This document shows, piece by piece, positions 8,025 through 16,149 of a stretch of DNA of 35,243 nucleotides (within the stretch, counting starts at the first letter, position 1; the number at the start of each line of letters is the position of its first letter). The stretch is from DAOMNN01 sp050486545 (GTDB taxonomy: Bacteria > Pseudomonadota > Gammaproteobacteria > Burkholderiales > Rhodocyclaceae), in the NCBI GenBank assembly GCA_050486545.1, contig JBJHDM010000033.1, forward strand, positions 1-35,243, in the 5' to 3' direction. A program made the translations under genes and the position numbers. Under the pieces are notes generated by a model. It made no database searches and was not told where the DNA came from. It was given only the letters and a program-made list of their open reading frames with translations.

Positions 8025-8504
8025 ATGCCTGCCACCGCCTCTTCCCACGCTTCGGACGAACAGACCTTCCTCGACGAAGCCGCCCTGCACTGCCGGCAGC
8101 GCGGCGCCAGCCTGACCCCGATCCGCCGCCAGGTGCTCGCCCTGCTGCGCAGGCAGGCCGGGGGACTGAAGGCGTACGACCTGCTCGAAAGGATCAAGGT
8201 GGCCCACCCGTCGGTCTCCCCCCCGACGGTCTATCGCGCCCTCGATTTTCTGATCGAACAAGGTCTCGCCCACAAGATCGGACGCACCAACCAGTTCGTC
8301 GCATGCAATCACGACTGCCACGACGTCGCGGGACTGTTCCTCGTCTGCCCGCAATGCGGCCGCGTCACCGAACTGCACGACGAAGCCGCCGTGGCCGCGC
8401 TGTCCTCCACGCTCGAATCGGCCGGCCATACGCTGGCCGGCCCCGAGATCGAGATCAGCGCCATGTGCCGAAGCTGTTCGGCACACCCCCCGGCACGCGA
8501 CTGA
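8025..8504 (+). CDS. zur: Zinc uptake regulator, Fur family
   Basis: A 159-residue Fur-superfamily repressor closest in pattern to Zur. The winged helix includes LTPIRRQVLALL and the characteristic AYDLLERIKVAHPSVSPPTVYRALDFLIEQGLAHKI, followed by TNQFVACNH. The structural zinc site is CPQC (Cys108, Cys111) with CRSC (Cys148, Cys151), and regulatory-site histidines and cysteines lie near residues 94-100 (CNHDCHD). Zur with zinc represses uptake and zinc-sparing genes, which fits the nearby COG0523 GTPase and DksA variant. The ATG at 8025 has only a weak ribosome-binding site. It converges with nikR, with 27 nt between the stops. Confidence 0.87.
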   Translation: MPATASSHASDEQTFLDEAALHCRQRGASLTPIRRQVLALLRRQAGGLKAYDLLERIKVAHPSVSPPTVYRALDFLIEQGLAHKIGRTNQFVACNHDCHDVAGLFLVCPQCGRVTELHDEAAVAALSSTLESAGHTLAGPEIEISAMCRSCSAHPPARD

Positions 8505-8531
8505 CCCGTTTCCCCCGGGCGTCGATCGGGT

Positions 8532-9017
8532 TCAGCTTCGCGGACGGTAGTGCACGTGCCCCGGCGCGTGGGGGTGGGCATGATCGTGCCCGTGTGCGGA
8601 CTTCGTACGGGTCACATCGACGGTCACGAGGTTGAGGTTGCCGTGCCGAACGCCGCTCTCGGCCATGATCGATTCGGCGAACTTGCGCACGGCCTTGACC
8701 GGCCCTCGCAGAATCGCGCATTCGATGCAGTGATCGTGATCGAGATGGGCATGCATCGTCGAGATCGTCAGGTCGTGGTGATCGTGCTGCAGCCCGGTGA
8801 GCCGTTCGGACAGTTCGCGCTCGTGGTGGTTGAACATGTAGCTCAGACTGGCGATGCATTGCCCGCTCTCGTCGTCTCGATGCTGACGGGCCAGTTCGAC
8901 CTCGCGCCGGAGCAGATCCCGCATCGCCTCGGAGCGGCTGCGATAGCCGCGCTCGGCAATCAGGGCATCGAATGCCGAGGCCAGGGTCTCGTCCAGGGAA
9001 ATCGTGATCCGTTCCAT
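8532..9017 (-). CDS. nikR: Nickel-responsive transcriptional repressor
   Basis: A 161-residue NikR. Residues 1-45 form the ribbon-helix-helix domain (MERITISLDETLASAF...SRSEAMRDLLRRE). The C-terminal ACT-like metal domain contains HDHHDLTISTMHAHLDHDHCIECAILRGP, which holds the His/His/His/Cys square-planar nickel ligands of the family. The last 22 residues are a histidine-rich tail (HGHDHAHPHAPGHVH) beyond the usual end, probably extra metal binding. NikR with nickel normally represses nickel uptake. It is the last gene of the minus-strand hup/hyp run, 24 nt after hupT, with AAGGAGAA before the ATG, so it is probably cotranscribed with the hydrogenase maturation and sensing genes. Confidence 0.92.
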   Translation of the reverse strand: MERITISLDETLASAFDALIAERGYRSRSEAMRDLLRREVELARQHRDDESGQCIASLSYMFNHHERELSERLTGLQHDHHDLTISTMHAHLDHDHCIECAILRGPVKAVRKFAESIMAESGVRHGNLNLVTVDVTRTKSAHGHDHAHPHAPGHVHYRPRS

Positions 9018-9041
9018 GGTTGGGTTCTCCTTCTCCTTCCG

Positions 9042-10418
9042 TCATTCCCGCGAGTGATCGGATGCGTCTTCACCCGCCAGGGGCAGGCGCACCGTGAAGA
9101 CGGCACCGCCATCCGGATGGTCGACCACGGTCAGGCTGCCGCCGTGGCGCTCGACAATGCCGTAGCTGATCGCGAGGCCGAGCCCGGTCCCCTTTCCGAC
9201 CTCCTTGGTCGTAAAGAATGGATCGAAGACGTGCGGCAGGCGCGCTTCGCCGATCCCGGGGCCATTGTCGTGAAATGCCAGCACCGCATCGGTTCCGTCG
9301 ACCCGTCCCGTGATCCGCAGACCGGGAATCCCGCACTCGGCCGTCGCATCCCACGCATTCTCGATCAGGTTCATGAAGACCTGCTGCATCTGGCCTGGCG
9401 ATCCCACCACGACGAGTTCGCCGGGCAGATCGACCTCGACGCGAAAATTCTCGCGCGTCGCACGGCAGATCCAGCTGACCGCCCGCTCCAGCACCTCGCC
9501 GAGCGCGAATTCCTGGCCTTCGTTGCGATCGATCGCGGAGAAGCGTTTCAGTCCGTCGACGATATCGCGCGTTCGCTCGGCGCCCTCGATCGTGCCTTCG
9601 ATCAAGGGCGGCAGATCGGCCAGGACGCGGTCGATCTTCAGTTCGGTACGCAAGGCCCGTACGTCGTCGGGTTGCGCTTCGACGTGGATCGCGGCGAGAT
9701 ATCGTTCGAGCCGCGCGGCGTAGCGCCGCAGGACATGCACGTTGCCCAGCACGAAGCTGATCGGATTGTTCAGTTCGTGCGCGACGCCGGCCACCAGCCG
9801 CCCGAGCGACGCCATCTTCTCCGAGTGCAGGAGCTGCTGCTGGGTCCGCTTCAGATCCTCGTGCGCCTGGTGCAGGGCTTGATAGGCCTTGCGCAACTCG
9901 CCCACCGGGCGGCCGGTCACCACCATGCCCAGGGACTTGCCCACGGCACTGAAGCGCGGCGTGCAGTTCAGCGATACCGGTACCGCCGATCCGTCGCGCG
10001 CGTGGAGCGAAAACTCGCAGTCGTGAAGGCCGCGATCCCCGGCGGTCGCGAACAATGCACGCGCCTGCACGCGGGCAGCCTCGTCGGCAAACAGGTCGAA
10101 GATGCTGCTGCCGCGCAGCGCCCCGGCATCGCGTCCGCAGAATTCCTCCAGCGAGCTGTTCACGTCCTCGATGATGCCGGCCCGGTCGCACACCACCATG
10201 ATGTCGGACATCGAGGTCAACACCGACAGGATGAACTGCTGGGATTCCTCGAGCTTCGCGTTCTTCTGCTCCAGCGCGACCTCGTACTGCAGCAGGTCGG
10301 AATACACCTCGTCCATCTTGTGGATGACTTCGAGCCAGACATCCTCGCCGAGATCGGCCAGCTCTGCCGGCCGCCGCGCGGCAACTGCGGAAGGTGGGGT
10401 ACGGGAACGTTCGGTCAT
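9042..10418 (-). CDS. hupT: Hydrogenase-regulating sensor histidine kinase HupT/HoxJ
   Basis: A 458-residue soluble kinase without membrane segments. After an N-terminal coiled coil (about 30-60) comes a PAS domain (about 65-170), then a second coiled coil, the H-box GVAHELNNPISFVLGN (phosphoacceptor about His214), an N-box (NLIENAWDA), DNGPGIGE, the F-box (FDPFFTTKEVG) and an intact G-box (GKGTGLGL). Length and domain order match HoxJ of Ralstonia eutropha and HupT of Rhodobacter, which receive the H2 signal from the regulatory hydrogenase and control phosphorylation of HoxA/HupR. The ATG at 10418 matches the family N-terminus, although the frame remains open upstream into hupV. It follows hupV by 17 nt. 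Confidence 0.9.
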   Translation of the reverse strand: MTERSRTPPSAVAARRPAELADLGEDVWLEVIHKMDEVYSDLLQYEVALEQKNAKLEESQQFILSVLTSMSDIMVVCDRAGIIEDVNSSLEEFCGRDAGALRGSSIFDLFADEAARVQARALFATAGDRGLHDCEFSLHARDGSAVPVSLNCTPRFSAVGKSLGMVVTGRPVGELRKAYQALHQAHEDLKRTQQQLLHSEKMASLGRLVAGVAHELNNPISFVLGNVHVLRRYAARLERYLAAIHVEAQPDDVRALRTELKIDRVLADLPPLIEGTIEGAERTRDIVDGLKRFSAIDRNEGQEFALGEVLERAVSWICRATRENFRVEVDLPGELVVVGSPGQMQQVFMNLIENAWDATAECGIPGLRITGRVDGTDAVLAFHDNGPGIGEARLPHVFDPFFTTKEVGKGTGLGLAISYGIVERHGGSLTVVDHPDGGAVFTVRLPLAGEDASDHSRE

Positions 10419-10435
10419 ATCGGGAACTGCACGGG

Positions 10436-11905
10436 TCAATGCACCGTGCACACCATGCACGGATCGAAGGAACGTACGATGTGCTGCACCGCCAGCGGCA
10501 CGGCCTCCTTCTCGTCCACCAAGGCGCCGACCAGGGCCTGCTCGAGCGCACCCGGCGTTCCGCCCGCATCGCGGGGCGAGAAGTTCCAGGTCGTGGGCGC
10601 GACGATCTGATAGCCGGCGATACGCGAACGGCGCACGGTCACCCAGTGGCCGAGCGCACCGCGTGCCGCCTCGACCAGTCCGACCCCTTCGGCTTCCTCG
10701 GGTACCGCCCCGTGCACGCAGAACGGCTCGCCCGGGGCGATCGCGCGTACCCATTCTTCCATTGCCGGCACCACCCTCGCCAATTCGAGCAGGCGCGCGA
10801 CGACGCGATCGCGGACGTTGCCCCCATGCCGGCCGACCAGGTCGACCAGCAGCGGGTGGCCGTCCACGCACTGCCGGGCGAGTGCCCCGCACTCGACCAC
10901 CTCACCGGCAAGGCGAGGGGCCTTGCACCAGGTGTATGCCTCGTCCTTGTCGACGAGCGGATCGGTCCGCCCCGAGAACGGGTGCACCGCTTCGGCACCC
11001 GCCAGCCAGGCGTGCGAAGGATCTTCGGTCACGGCACGATGATCGAATCCGGAGCGCGCGCGCACCTCCGCACGCCACACCCCGCGTGCGAACAGATGAC
11101 CATCGCCCGCCGCATACGCCCCATGGCTGAGGAATACGTCGGTCGCCCGGCCGAGCCGATGCAGCGCGAGATCGTCGGCCAGCATCAGGAAGCGCGAGAA
11201 ATCCGAAGCCGTCTCGGGACGCCCGTCCCGCCACTGCCGCAACTGCGCTTCGGTCTCGAGTCCTGCGACGGTCTCCAACCGATCGCCGAAGAGGCTGCGC
11301 TCGAGCCAGTTTCGAAACGCACGCAGCATCGTGAGCAGGCGCACCTTTTCGTTCGCACTCACCGCGCGCGTCACCCCGCCCGGCTGCAGCGCGAGCGTAT
11401 GCGGCCATTTCCCCGCGAGCAGTCCCATGATCTGCAGCAAGGCGCCGCGCACCGGCAGTACCTCGCCCGTGGCACGCCCCTCGACGGCCTTGAAGCGACC
11501 CCGGATGCCTTCGAACCAGACACGACCGGCATAGGCATCGCGCGCGAAATCGGGCATGAAGAAGAGGTAGAAATGGGTCAGGTGATCGGCGAGGTTCTCG
11601 GTCGCAAGCACGAGGTTCGCAACCCGTTCGCCGTTGGGCGCGGGCACCACGCCCATCGCGTCGCGCAGGGCGGCCACCGCCGCCGAAGACTGCGACACCG
11701 AACAGATGCCGCAGATGCGCGGCACCACCGCCAGCGCATCGAGCGGCGCCCGTCCCTGCAGGATCTGTTCGAATCCGCGGTACAGCGGGGAGCTGACCCG
11801 TGCCGACGCCACACGTCCGCCGGCGACGTCGAGCGTGACCTCGAGATCGCCCTCGACGCGGTTGAACGGCCCCACCACCAGCCGTTGGACGGGCTGCGTC
11901 GCCAT
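10436..11905 (-). CDS. hupV: H2-sensing regulatory [NiFe]-hydrogenase large subunit HupV/HoxC
   Basis: A 489-residue large subunit carrying the NiFe active site. L1 is RICGIC (63-68) and L2 is DPCMVCTVH (481-489), so all four cysteine ligands are present. The protein ends exactly at the L2 histidine. There is no C-terminal extension, so no maturation peptidase would be needed, a defining trait of regulatory hydrogenases as opposed to energy-conserving ones. Together with HupU it should bind H2 in the cytoplasm and signal to HupT. The start overlaps the hupU stop in a TGATG arrangement, implying translational coupling. Nickel and the Fe(CN)2CO group would be supplied by the hyp products encoded upstream in the same run. 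Confidence 0.95.
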   Translation of the reverse strand: MATQPVQRLVVGPFNRVEGDLEVTLDVAGGRVASARVSSPLYRGFEQILQGRAPLDALAVVPRICGICSVSQSSAAVAALRDAMGVVPAPNGERVANLVLATENLADHLTHFYLFFMPDFARDAYAGRVWFEGIRGRFKAVEGRATGEVLPVRGALLQIMGLLAGKWPHTLALQPGGVTRAVSANEKVRLLTMLRAFRNWLERSLFGDRLETVAGLETEAQLRQWRDGRPETASDFSRFLMLADDLALHRLGRATDVFLSHGAYAAGDGHLFARGVWRAEVRARSGFDHRAVTEDPSHAWLAGAEAVHPFSGRTDPLVDKDEAYTWCKAPRLAGEVVECGALARQCVDGHPLLVDLVGRHGGNVRDRVVARLLELARVVPAMEEWVRAIAPGEPFCVHGAVPEEAEGVGLVEAARGALGHWVTVRRSRIAGYQIVAPTTWNFSPRDAGGTPGALEQALVGALVDEKEAVPLAVQHIVRSFDPCMVCTVH

Positions 11906-12903
11906 CAGGACTTGAGTCCCGTCTTGCGGATCGCGGGCGGGACGACCGGATGATCGGACACCGCGTTGACCCGCACCCGCTTCGGTGTGGCCGACTTGGA
12001 CAGCGCGGCGAGCGCGACGAACCAGGCCTTGGGCATGTCCGACGGCAGCCCGATCGGAATGCCGGCCACCTTGGGCGTCTGCACGAACGGGTGGCCAGGC
12101 TCCTCGAATCCGGGCTCGGTGCAGCTGATGCAGGCGAAGCCGCCTTCGGTGCACGAACCGCCACCGTTCCAGGCGCGCACGTTGCAGTCCGCATGGGCCT
12201 GCGTGCCCTTGCAGCCCATGTGCTCCATCAGGCAGCCGAGATCCGAAGGCTTTTCCGCACTGGCCTTGAATTCGTAGTACTCGTTGCGGCTGCAGCCGTG
12301 GTGGACGAGTTCCTCGGCATAGAAGCGCGGCCGCCCCAGCGCATCGAGATCCGCAACCGAGAATTCGCCCATCTCGAGCGCCAGCAGCGTTTCGACGATC
12401 CAGCCCGGATGCGCGGGACACCCGGCGATGTTGATCACCGGCAGGCCGCTCCCGGCCCGGTAGTCCGGACCCAGCAGCCCGCCGAGACGATCGCCGTCGA
12501 ATTGCAGGCCGCAGGCATCGGCCGGGTTCACCCCGGCCGTACACATGCCGCCGTAGGCCGCACAGGTGCCGACCGCCACCGTATAGCGCGCCCGGGAAGC
12601 GAGTGTGCGCACCCAGTCGATCATCGGCCGTCCGGTACCCGAGAGCACGTGGAAGCGCCCCGTGCCGTTCGGACCCCGCAGCGAGGCCCCCTCGATGCAC
12701 AGGATGTCGAGCGGATGCTCGCCGCTCGCGCACGCCTGCAGCAGCGCAAGCGCTTCGGCCCCGCTCTGCTCCGACAGCGTCGGGTTCCAGATCGTATCGA
12801 TTCCACCCTCGCGCAGGGTCGTGACGACGTCGCCCGACTCGTGGCACAGGAGGGACATCGTGCACCCTCCGCAGGCCCCGGATTGCAGCCACAGCAGATT
12901 CAT
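11905..12903 (-). CDS. hupU: H2-sensing regulatory [NiFe]-hydrogenase small subunit HupU/HoxB
   Basis: A 332-residue iron-sulfur subunit. Cluster ligands lie in SGACGGCTMS (Cys11, Cys14), VGTCAAYGGMC, AGCPAHP, and the distal region with HHGCSRNEYY, LGCLMEHMGCKG and GGSCTEGGFACISCTEPGF. There is no twin-arginine signal peptide; the protein starts directly at the first cluster motif, so it stays in the cytoplasm as in known regulatory hydrogenases. It transfers electrons from the HupV active site and is part of the H2 receptor that talks to HupT. Its ATG overlaps the hoxA stop by one base (TGATG), and its own stop overlaps the hupV start in the same way. Confidence 0.95.
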   Translation of the reverse strand: MNLLWLQSGACGGCTMSLLCHESGDVVTTLREGGIDTIWNPTLSEQSGAEALALLQACASGEHPLDILCIEGASLRGPNGTGRFHVLSGTGRPMIDWVRTLASRARYTVAVGTCAAYGGMCTAGVNPADACGLQFDGDRLGGLLGPDYRAGSGLPVINIAGCPAHPGWIVETLLALEMGEFSVADLDALGRPRFYAEELVHHGCSRNEYYEFKASAEKPSDLGCLMEHMGCKGTQAHADCNVRAWNGGGSCTEGGFACISCTEPGFEEPGHPFVQTPKVAGIPIGLPSDMPKAWFVALAALSKSATPKRVRVNAVSDHPVVPPAIRKTGLKS

Positions 12904-14345
12904 CACGCCTTCTCCAGGCCGTAGCGGTTGAGCTTGTTGCGCAAGCCGACGCGCGACAGGCCCAGTTCCTGAGCGGCGCGGGTCTTGTTCCAGCGATGGC
13001 GGATCAGGCTCTCGCGCACGATGCGGGCCTCGAGCGCCTCGAGCCGGCTCTTCAGATCCCCGTCGAGGCCGGCAAGCAGGTTGAGATCGGGTTCCTCGTG
13101 ATCTTCGGCCGCTCGCAGCACGCGCGGCGAAAGGTGGCCGGCCGACAGGACCGGTCCGTCGGAGAGCGCCACCATGCGCAGGATCTCGTTGCGCAGTTCG
13201 CGCACGTTTCCGGGCCAGCGGTAGGCGCACAGGCAGGCCAGGACATCCGCATCCAGCGGCTCGAACCCTCGACCGACCGATGCGGTCAGGCCATCGACGT
13301 ACTGCTGCGCGATCAGCGGAATGTCCATCGGCCGCTCGCGCAAGGGCGGCACGGCCAGCGTGATCGCCGCAAGCCGGTAATACAGGTCCTCGCGGAAACG
13401 CCCCTGCCCGACCTCCTGCTCCAGGTCCCGGTTGGTGGCGGCGATGACCCGCACGTCCACGGCGACGGGCCGGGGTGCCCCGATCGGCCGGACCTCGCCT
13501 TCCTGCAGCACGCGCAGCAGTTTCACCTGGAAGGCCGGCGAGGTCTCACCGATCTCGTCGAGCAGGATCGAGCCGCCGTCGGCCTGCCGGAACAAGCCTT
13601 CGCGGTCTTCGTGCGCGCCGGTGAACGCCCCGCGCCGGGCGCCGAACAGCTCCGATTCGAGCAGCGAGTCGGGCACCGCACCACAGTTCTCGACGACGAA
13701 GGACTTGCGCGCGCGCGCGCTGCCGTAGTGCAGGGCACGGGCGAGCAACTCCTTTCCGGTGCCCGACTCGCCGGTGAGCAGCACAGGAATGTCGAACGCG
13801 GCGACCTTTTCGAGCAGTTCGCACAGTGCATTCATCGGCGAATCGGGCGCGCGCAGGATGGAATCGGCCGCAAAACGCCTGCGCGCCGCTTCCTTGTTCG
13901 CCATCACGCGCTGCCTCAGGGCCGGGGCATCGACCTTCAGTTCGAGCGACAGGCGCTGGTTCTCGGCCTGCAGCCGATGCATCTCGGCCGCCGCACGCAG
14001 GGTCAGCAGCAACTGCTCGGGTTGCCAGGGCTTGAGCAGGTACTGGTAGATGCCGCCATCGTTGATCCCGGCGATGATGTCTTCGGAGTCGGTGTAGCCG
14101 GAGATGATGATGCGTACGGCATCGGGCCAGCGTTCGCGCACCTCGCGCAGGAACTGCACGCCCGATGTGCCGGGCATGCGTTGGTCGGAGAGCACGATCT
14201 GGATCCACTCGCGCTCCATGATCCCCAGCGCTTCGGCGGCGGACGATGCGGTGAAGACTTCGAAATCCTCGTCCAGCGTGCGCCGCAGCGCTTCCTGGGA
14301 GCGGACCTCGTCGTCGACGATCAGGACGGTCGGAAGCGTTCTCAT
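12903..14345 (-). CDS. hoxA: NtrC-family hydrogenase response regulator HoxA/HupR
   Basis: A 480-residue sigma-54 activator. Its receiver domain (about 5-120) has the phosphoacceptor Asp54 in LSDQRMPG. The AAA+ domain has Walker A GESGTGKE (192-199), the sigma-54 contact loop GAFTGA (239-244) and Walker B GGSILLDEI. The C-terminus holds a Fis-type helix-turn-helix (KTRAAQELGLSRVGLRNKLNRYGL). It matches HoxA of R. eutropha and HupR of Rhodobacter in length and order; in those systems the non-phosphorylated regulator activates hydrogenase promoters. The sigma-54 promoter found upstream of hupK is a natural target. The start is 2 nt after the hypX stop, and the stop overlaps the hupU ATG. Confidence 0.93.
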   Translation of the reverse strand: MRTLPTVLIVDDEVRSQEALRRTLDEDFEVFTASSAAEALGIMEREWIQIVLSDQRMPGTSGVQFLREVRERWPDAVRIIISGYTDSEDIIAGINDGGIYQYLLKPWQPEQLLLTLRAAAEMHRLQAENQRLSLELKVDAPALRQRVMANKEAARRRFAADSILRAPDSPMNALCELLEKVAAFDIPVLLTGESGTGKELLARALHYGSARARKSFVVENCGAVPDSLLESELFGARRGAFTGAHEDREGLFRQADGGSILLDEIGETSPAFQVKLLRVLQEGEVRPIGAPRPVAVDVRVIAATNRDLEQEVGQGRFREDLYYRLAAITLAVPPLRERPMDIPLIAQQYVDGLTASVGRGFEPLDADVLACLCAYRWPGNVRELRNEILRMVALSDGPVLSAGHLSPRVLRAAEDHEEPDLNLLAGLDGDLKSRLEALEARIVRESLIRHRWNKTRAAQELGLSRVGLRNKLNRYGLEKA

Positions 14346-14347
14346 CG

Positions 14348-16135
14348 TCAGGCGGCCTCTGTTTCGGTGCCGACGTCCCCCGGAACGGCCCAGCCCAGGT
14401 CGCGGTGACGGGCGAGATGGCGCGGCGTCCAGGAATGGGGACTTTTCATCACGAAATGATAGCGTGCGACGTGGTAGCTCGGATCGAAACCGTAGAAGTT
14501 GCGCTGCATGTGGGCCAGTTCGTCGGCGCGGTAGGCCGCCAGGGGGCGTTGGGCCTCGTCCGCGGCGCGGCGCTCGGCCTTGGCTGCAATCCTCCCCGCC
14601 AGCGCCGGGTCGGCGGCGATTGCCGCCACACGCGCAAGCACGCTGCGGGCGAACGCGTCGGGTTCGGCATCGAGGCAGGCATCGACGAAACCGCACGCGG
14701 CCGCATCACGCGCAAGCAAGGGCAGGCGGTCGTTCATGATGCGCCGCCCGGCCTCCGCATCGACCCGCCGGGGCAGCAGGTAGGTCCAGTACTCCGAACC
14801 GAACAGGTTGCCCATGTTCTTGTAGTGCGGGTTCAGGATCACGCCGTCGCGCGCCCACACCTCGTCGGCCGCCAACGCCAGGAAGCAGCCCCCGGCGCCG
14901 GCATTGCCGCGCAGTGTCGCGACGGTGATCCGGTCGGTCAGCGAGAGCAGTGCGAGACACACGTCGTTCATCGCGTTGATGTTGCGCCACGACTCGTCGG
15001 CCGGAGAGGCCGCCGCCTCGATCGTGTTGAGGTGGATGCCGTTGGACCAGAAGTCGCGGCCGCCCTCGAGCACCAGCACCCGGGTCGGGCGCGTCCGCGC
15101 GAACCCGATCGCTACCGTGAGACGTTCGCACTGCACGGTCGACATCGCCCCATTGTAGAAGTCGAAGGCGAGGAAACCGATCCGGCCGTCGTCGGTTTCG
15201 CGGTAGCGCACCTCGCTCCAGTCGGCGGCGGACTCGGCGTCGTCGCGCATCCAGGGCGCCGGCCACTCGGGCAGCCGCCCCGCCTCGGCACCGAAGGCGA
15301 GCGTCGCGGGCAGCTTGAAGCGGTGTGCCGCCTCGGCACGCCGGACGTGCCCGATCCACACGGCCCCGTCGCGGGTCGCACGCAGCACCGCACCGTCGCG
15401 GCGCGCGACAACCTCCCCGGGCACCACCGTCACGCCGTGCGGCAGCACGCCGCGGTGCGCATCGAACAGGTGGCAGGGCTCGCCGAACAGCGAATCGGCG
15501 ACCCCGGGAAAACCGTCGGCGGCACGGATCCTGCGCAGGACCGCCGCGGTATCGTCGCGCATCCAGTCGATCGCCCGATCCGCCTGCCTCATCAGCGGAC
15601 GCAGCGTACCGGGCGGAGCCCCGCCGTCTTGCTCACCGAGCAGTCGCGCCAGCGGCATCGGTGCCCAGGTCCCTTCGCGCCAGGCGGGCAGGTGGGCGAG
15701 TGCTTCGCGCACCGCCGCGAGTGCGGCGGTGGTGACCTCGCTGCGATAGATTCCGGCCTTGGCCGCCTCGCGCATCGGGAAACGGGCGCTGGCCCAGACC
15801 GGCCCGGCGTCCATCTCGGCCTCGGCCTGCAGCACCGTCACGCCCCATTCGCGGACACCGTCGTGGATCGCCCAGTCAAGCGCCGACGGACCGCGGTCGC
15901 CGACGATGCCCGGATGCACGATCAGCGTCAGGTGCCGGGACCAGATCGATTCGGGCACGGCGCGCTTGAGGAAGGGCGCGAGGATGAGTTCGGGCCGATA
16001 CAGCGCGACGGCTTCCTCGGCCACCGAGTCGGCGATGTCGAATTCGACCGACAATTCGTGGCCGTCCGCACACAACTCGGCGTACAGACGCTGGGTCAGG
16101 CTGTTGAAGCTGTGGGTCAGCAGCAGGATGCGCAT
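14348..16135 (-). CDS. hypX: Hydrogenase maturation protein HypX/HoxX (CO ligand synthesis from a formyl donor)
   Basis: A 595-residue two-domain protein. The N-terminal half (about 1-260) resembles formyl-tetrahydrofolate-dependent formyltransferases (VHPGIVGDRGPSALDWAI). The C-terminal half (about 310-560) resembles enoyl-CoA hydratase/isomerase (FWSNGIHLN, GNAGAGGCFLALAADEVWA, NPHYKNMGNLFGSEYWTY). In R. eutropha and Aquifex, HypX transfers the formyl group to coenzyme A and decarbonylates it to CO, the diatomic ligand of the active-site iron, and is needed in air. Its presence suggests hydrogenase is made under oxic conditions. GAGGAG lies before the ATG. It is 14 nt after hypE and 2 nt before hoxA. 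Confidence 0.93.
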   Translation of the reverse strand: MRILLLTHSFNSLTQRLYAELCADGHELSVEFDIADSVAEEAVALYRPELILAPFLKRAVPESIWSRHLTLIVHPGIVGDRGPSALDWAIHDGVREWGVTVLQAEAEMDAGPVWASARFPMREAAKAGIYRSEVTTAALAAVREALAHLPAWREGTWAPMPLARLLGEQDGGAPPGTLRPLMRQADRAIDWMRDDTAAVLRRIRAADGFPGVADSLFGEPCHLFDAHRGVLPHGVTVVPGEVVARRDGAVLRATRDGAVWIGHVRRAEAAHRFKLPATLAFGAEAGRLPEWPAPWMRDDAESAADWSEVRYRETDDGRIGFLAFDFYNGAMSTVQCERLTVAIGFARTRPTRVLVLEGGRDFWSNGIHLNTIEAAASPADESWRNINAMNDVCLALLSLTDRITVATLRGNAGAGGCFLALAADEVWARDGVILNPHYKNMGNLFGSEYWTYLLPRRVDAEAGRRIMNDRLPLLARDAAACGFVDACLDAEPDAFARSVLARVAAIAADPALAGRIAAKAERRAADEAQRPLAAYRADELAHMQRNFYGFDPSYHVARYHFVMKSPHSWTPRHLARHRDLGWAVPGDVGTETEAA

Positions 16136-16149
16136 CGTCGTATCGCTCC

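Noticed and set aside
8550..10610. A 686-codon open frame on the plus strand opposite nikR and hupT
   Set aside because: It lies antisense to two well-recognised genes, has a composition typical of the complementary strand of GC-rich DNA, and shows no family motif.
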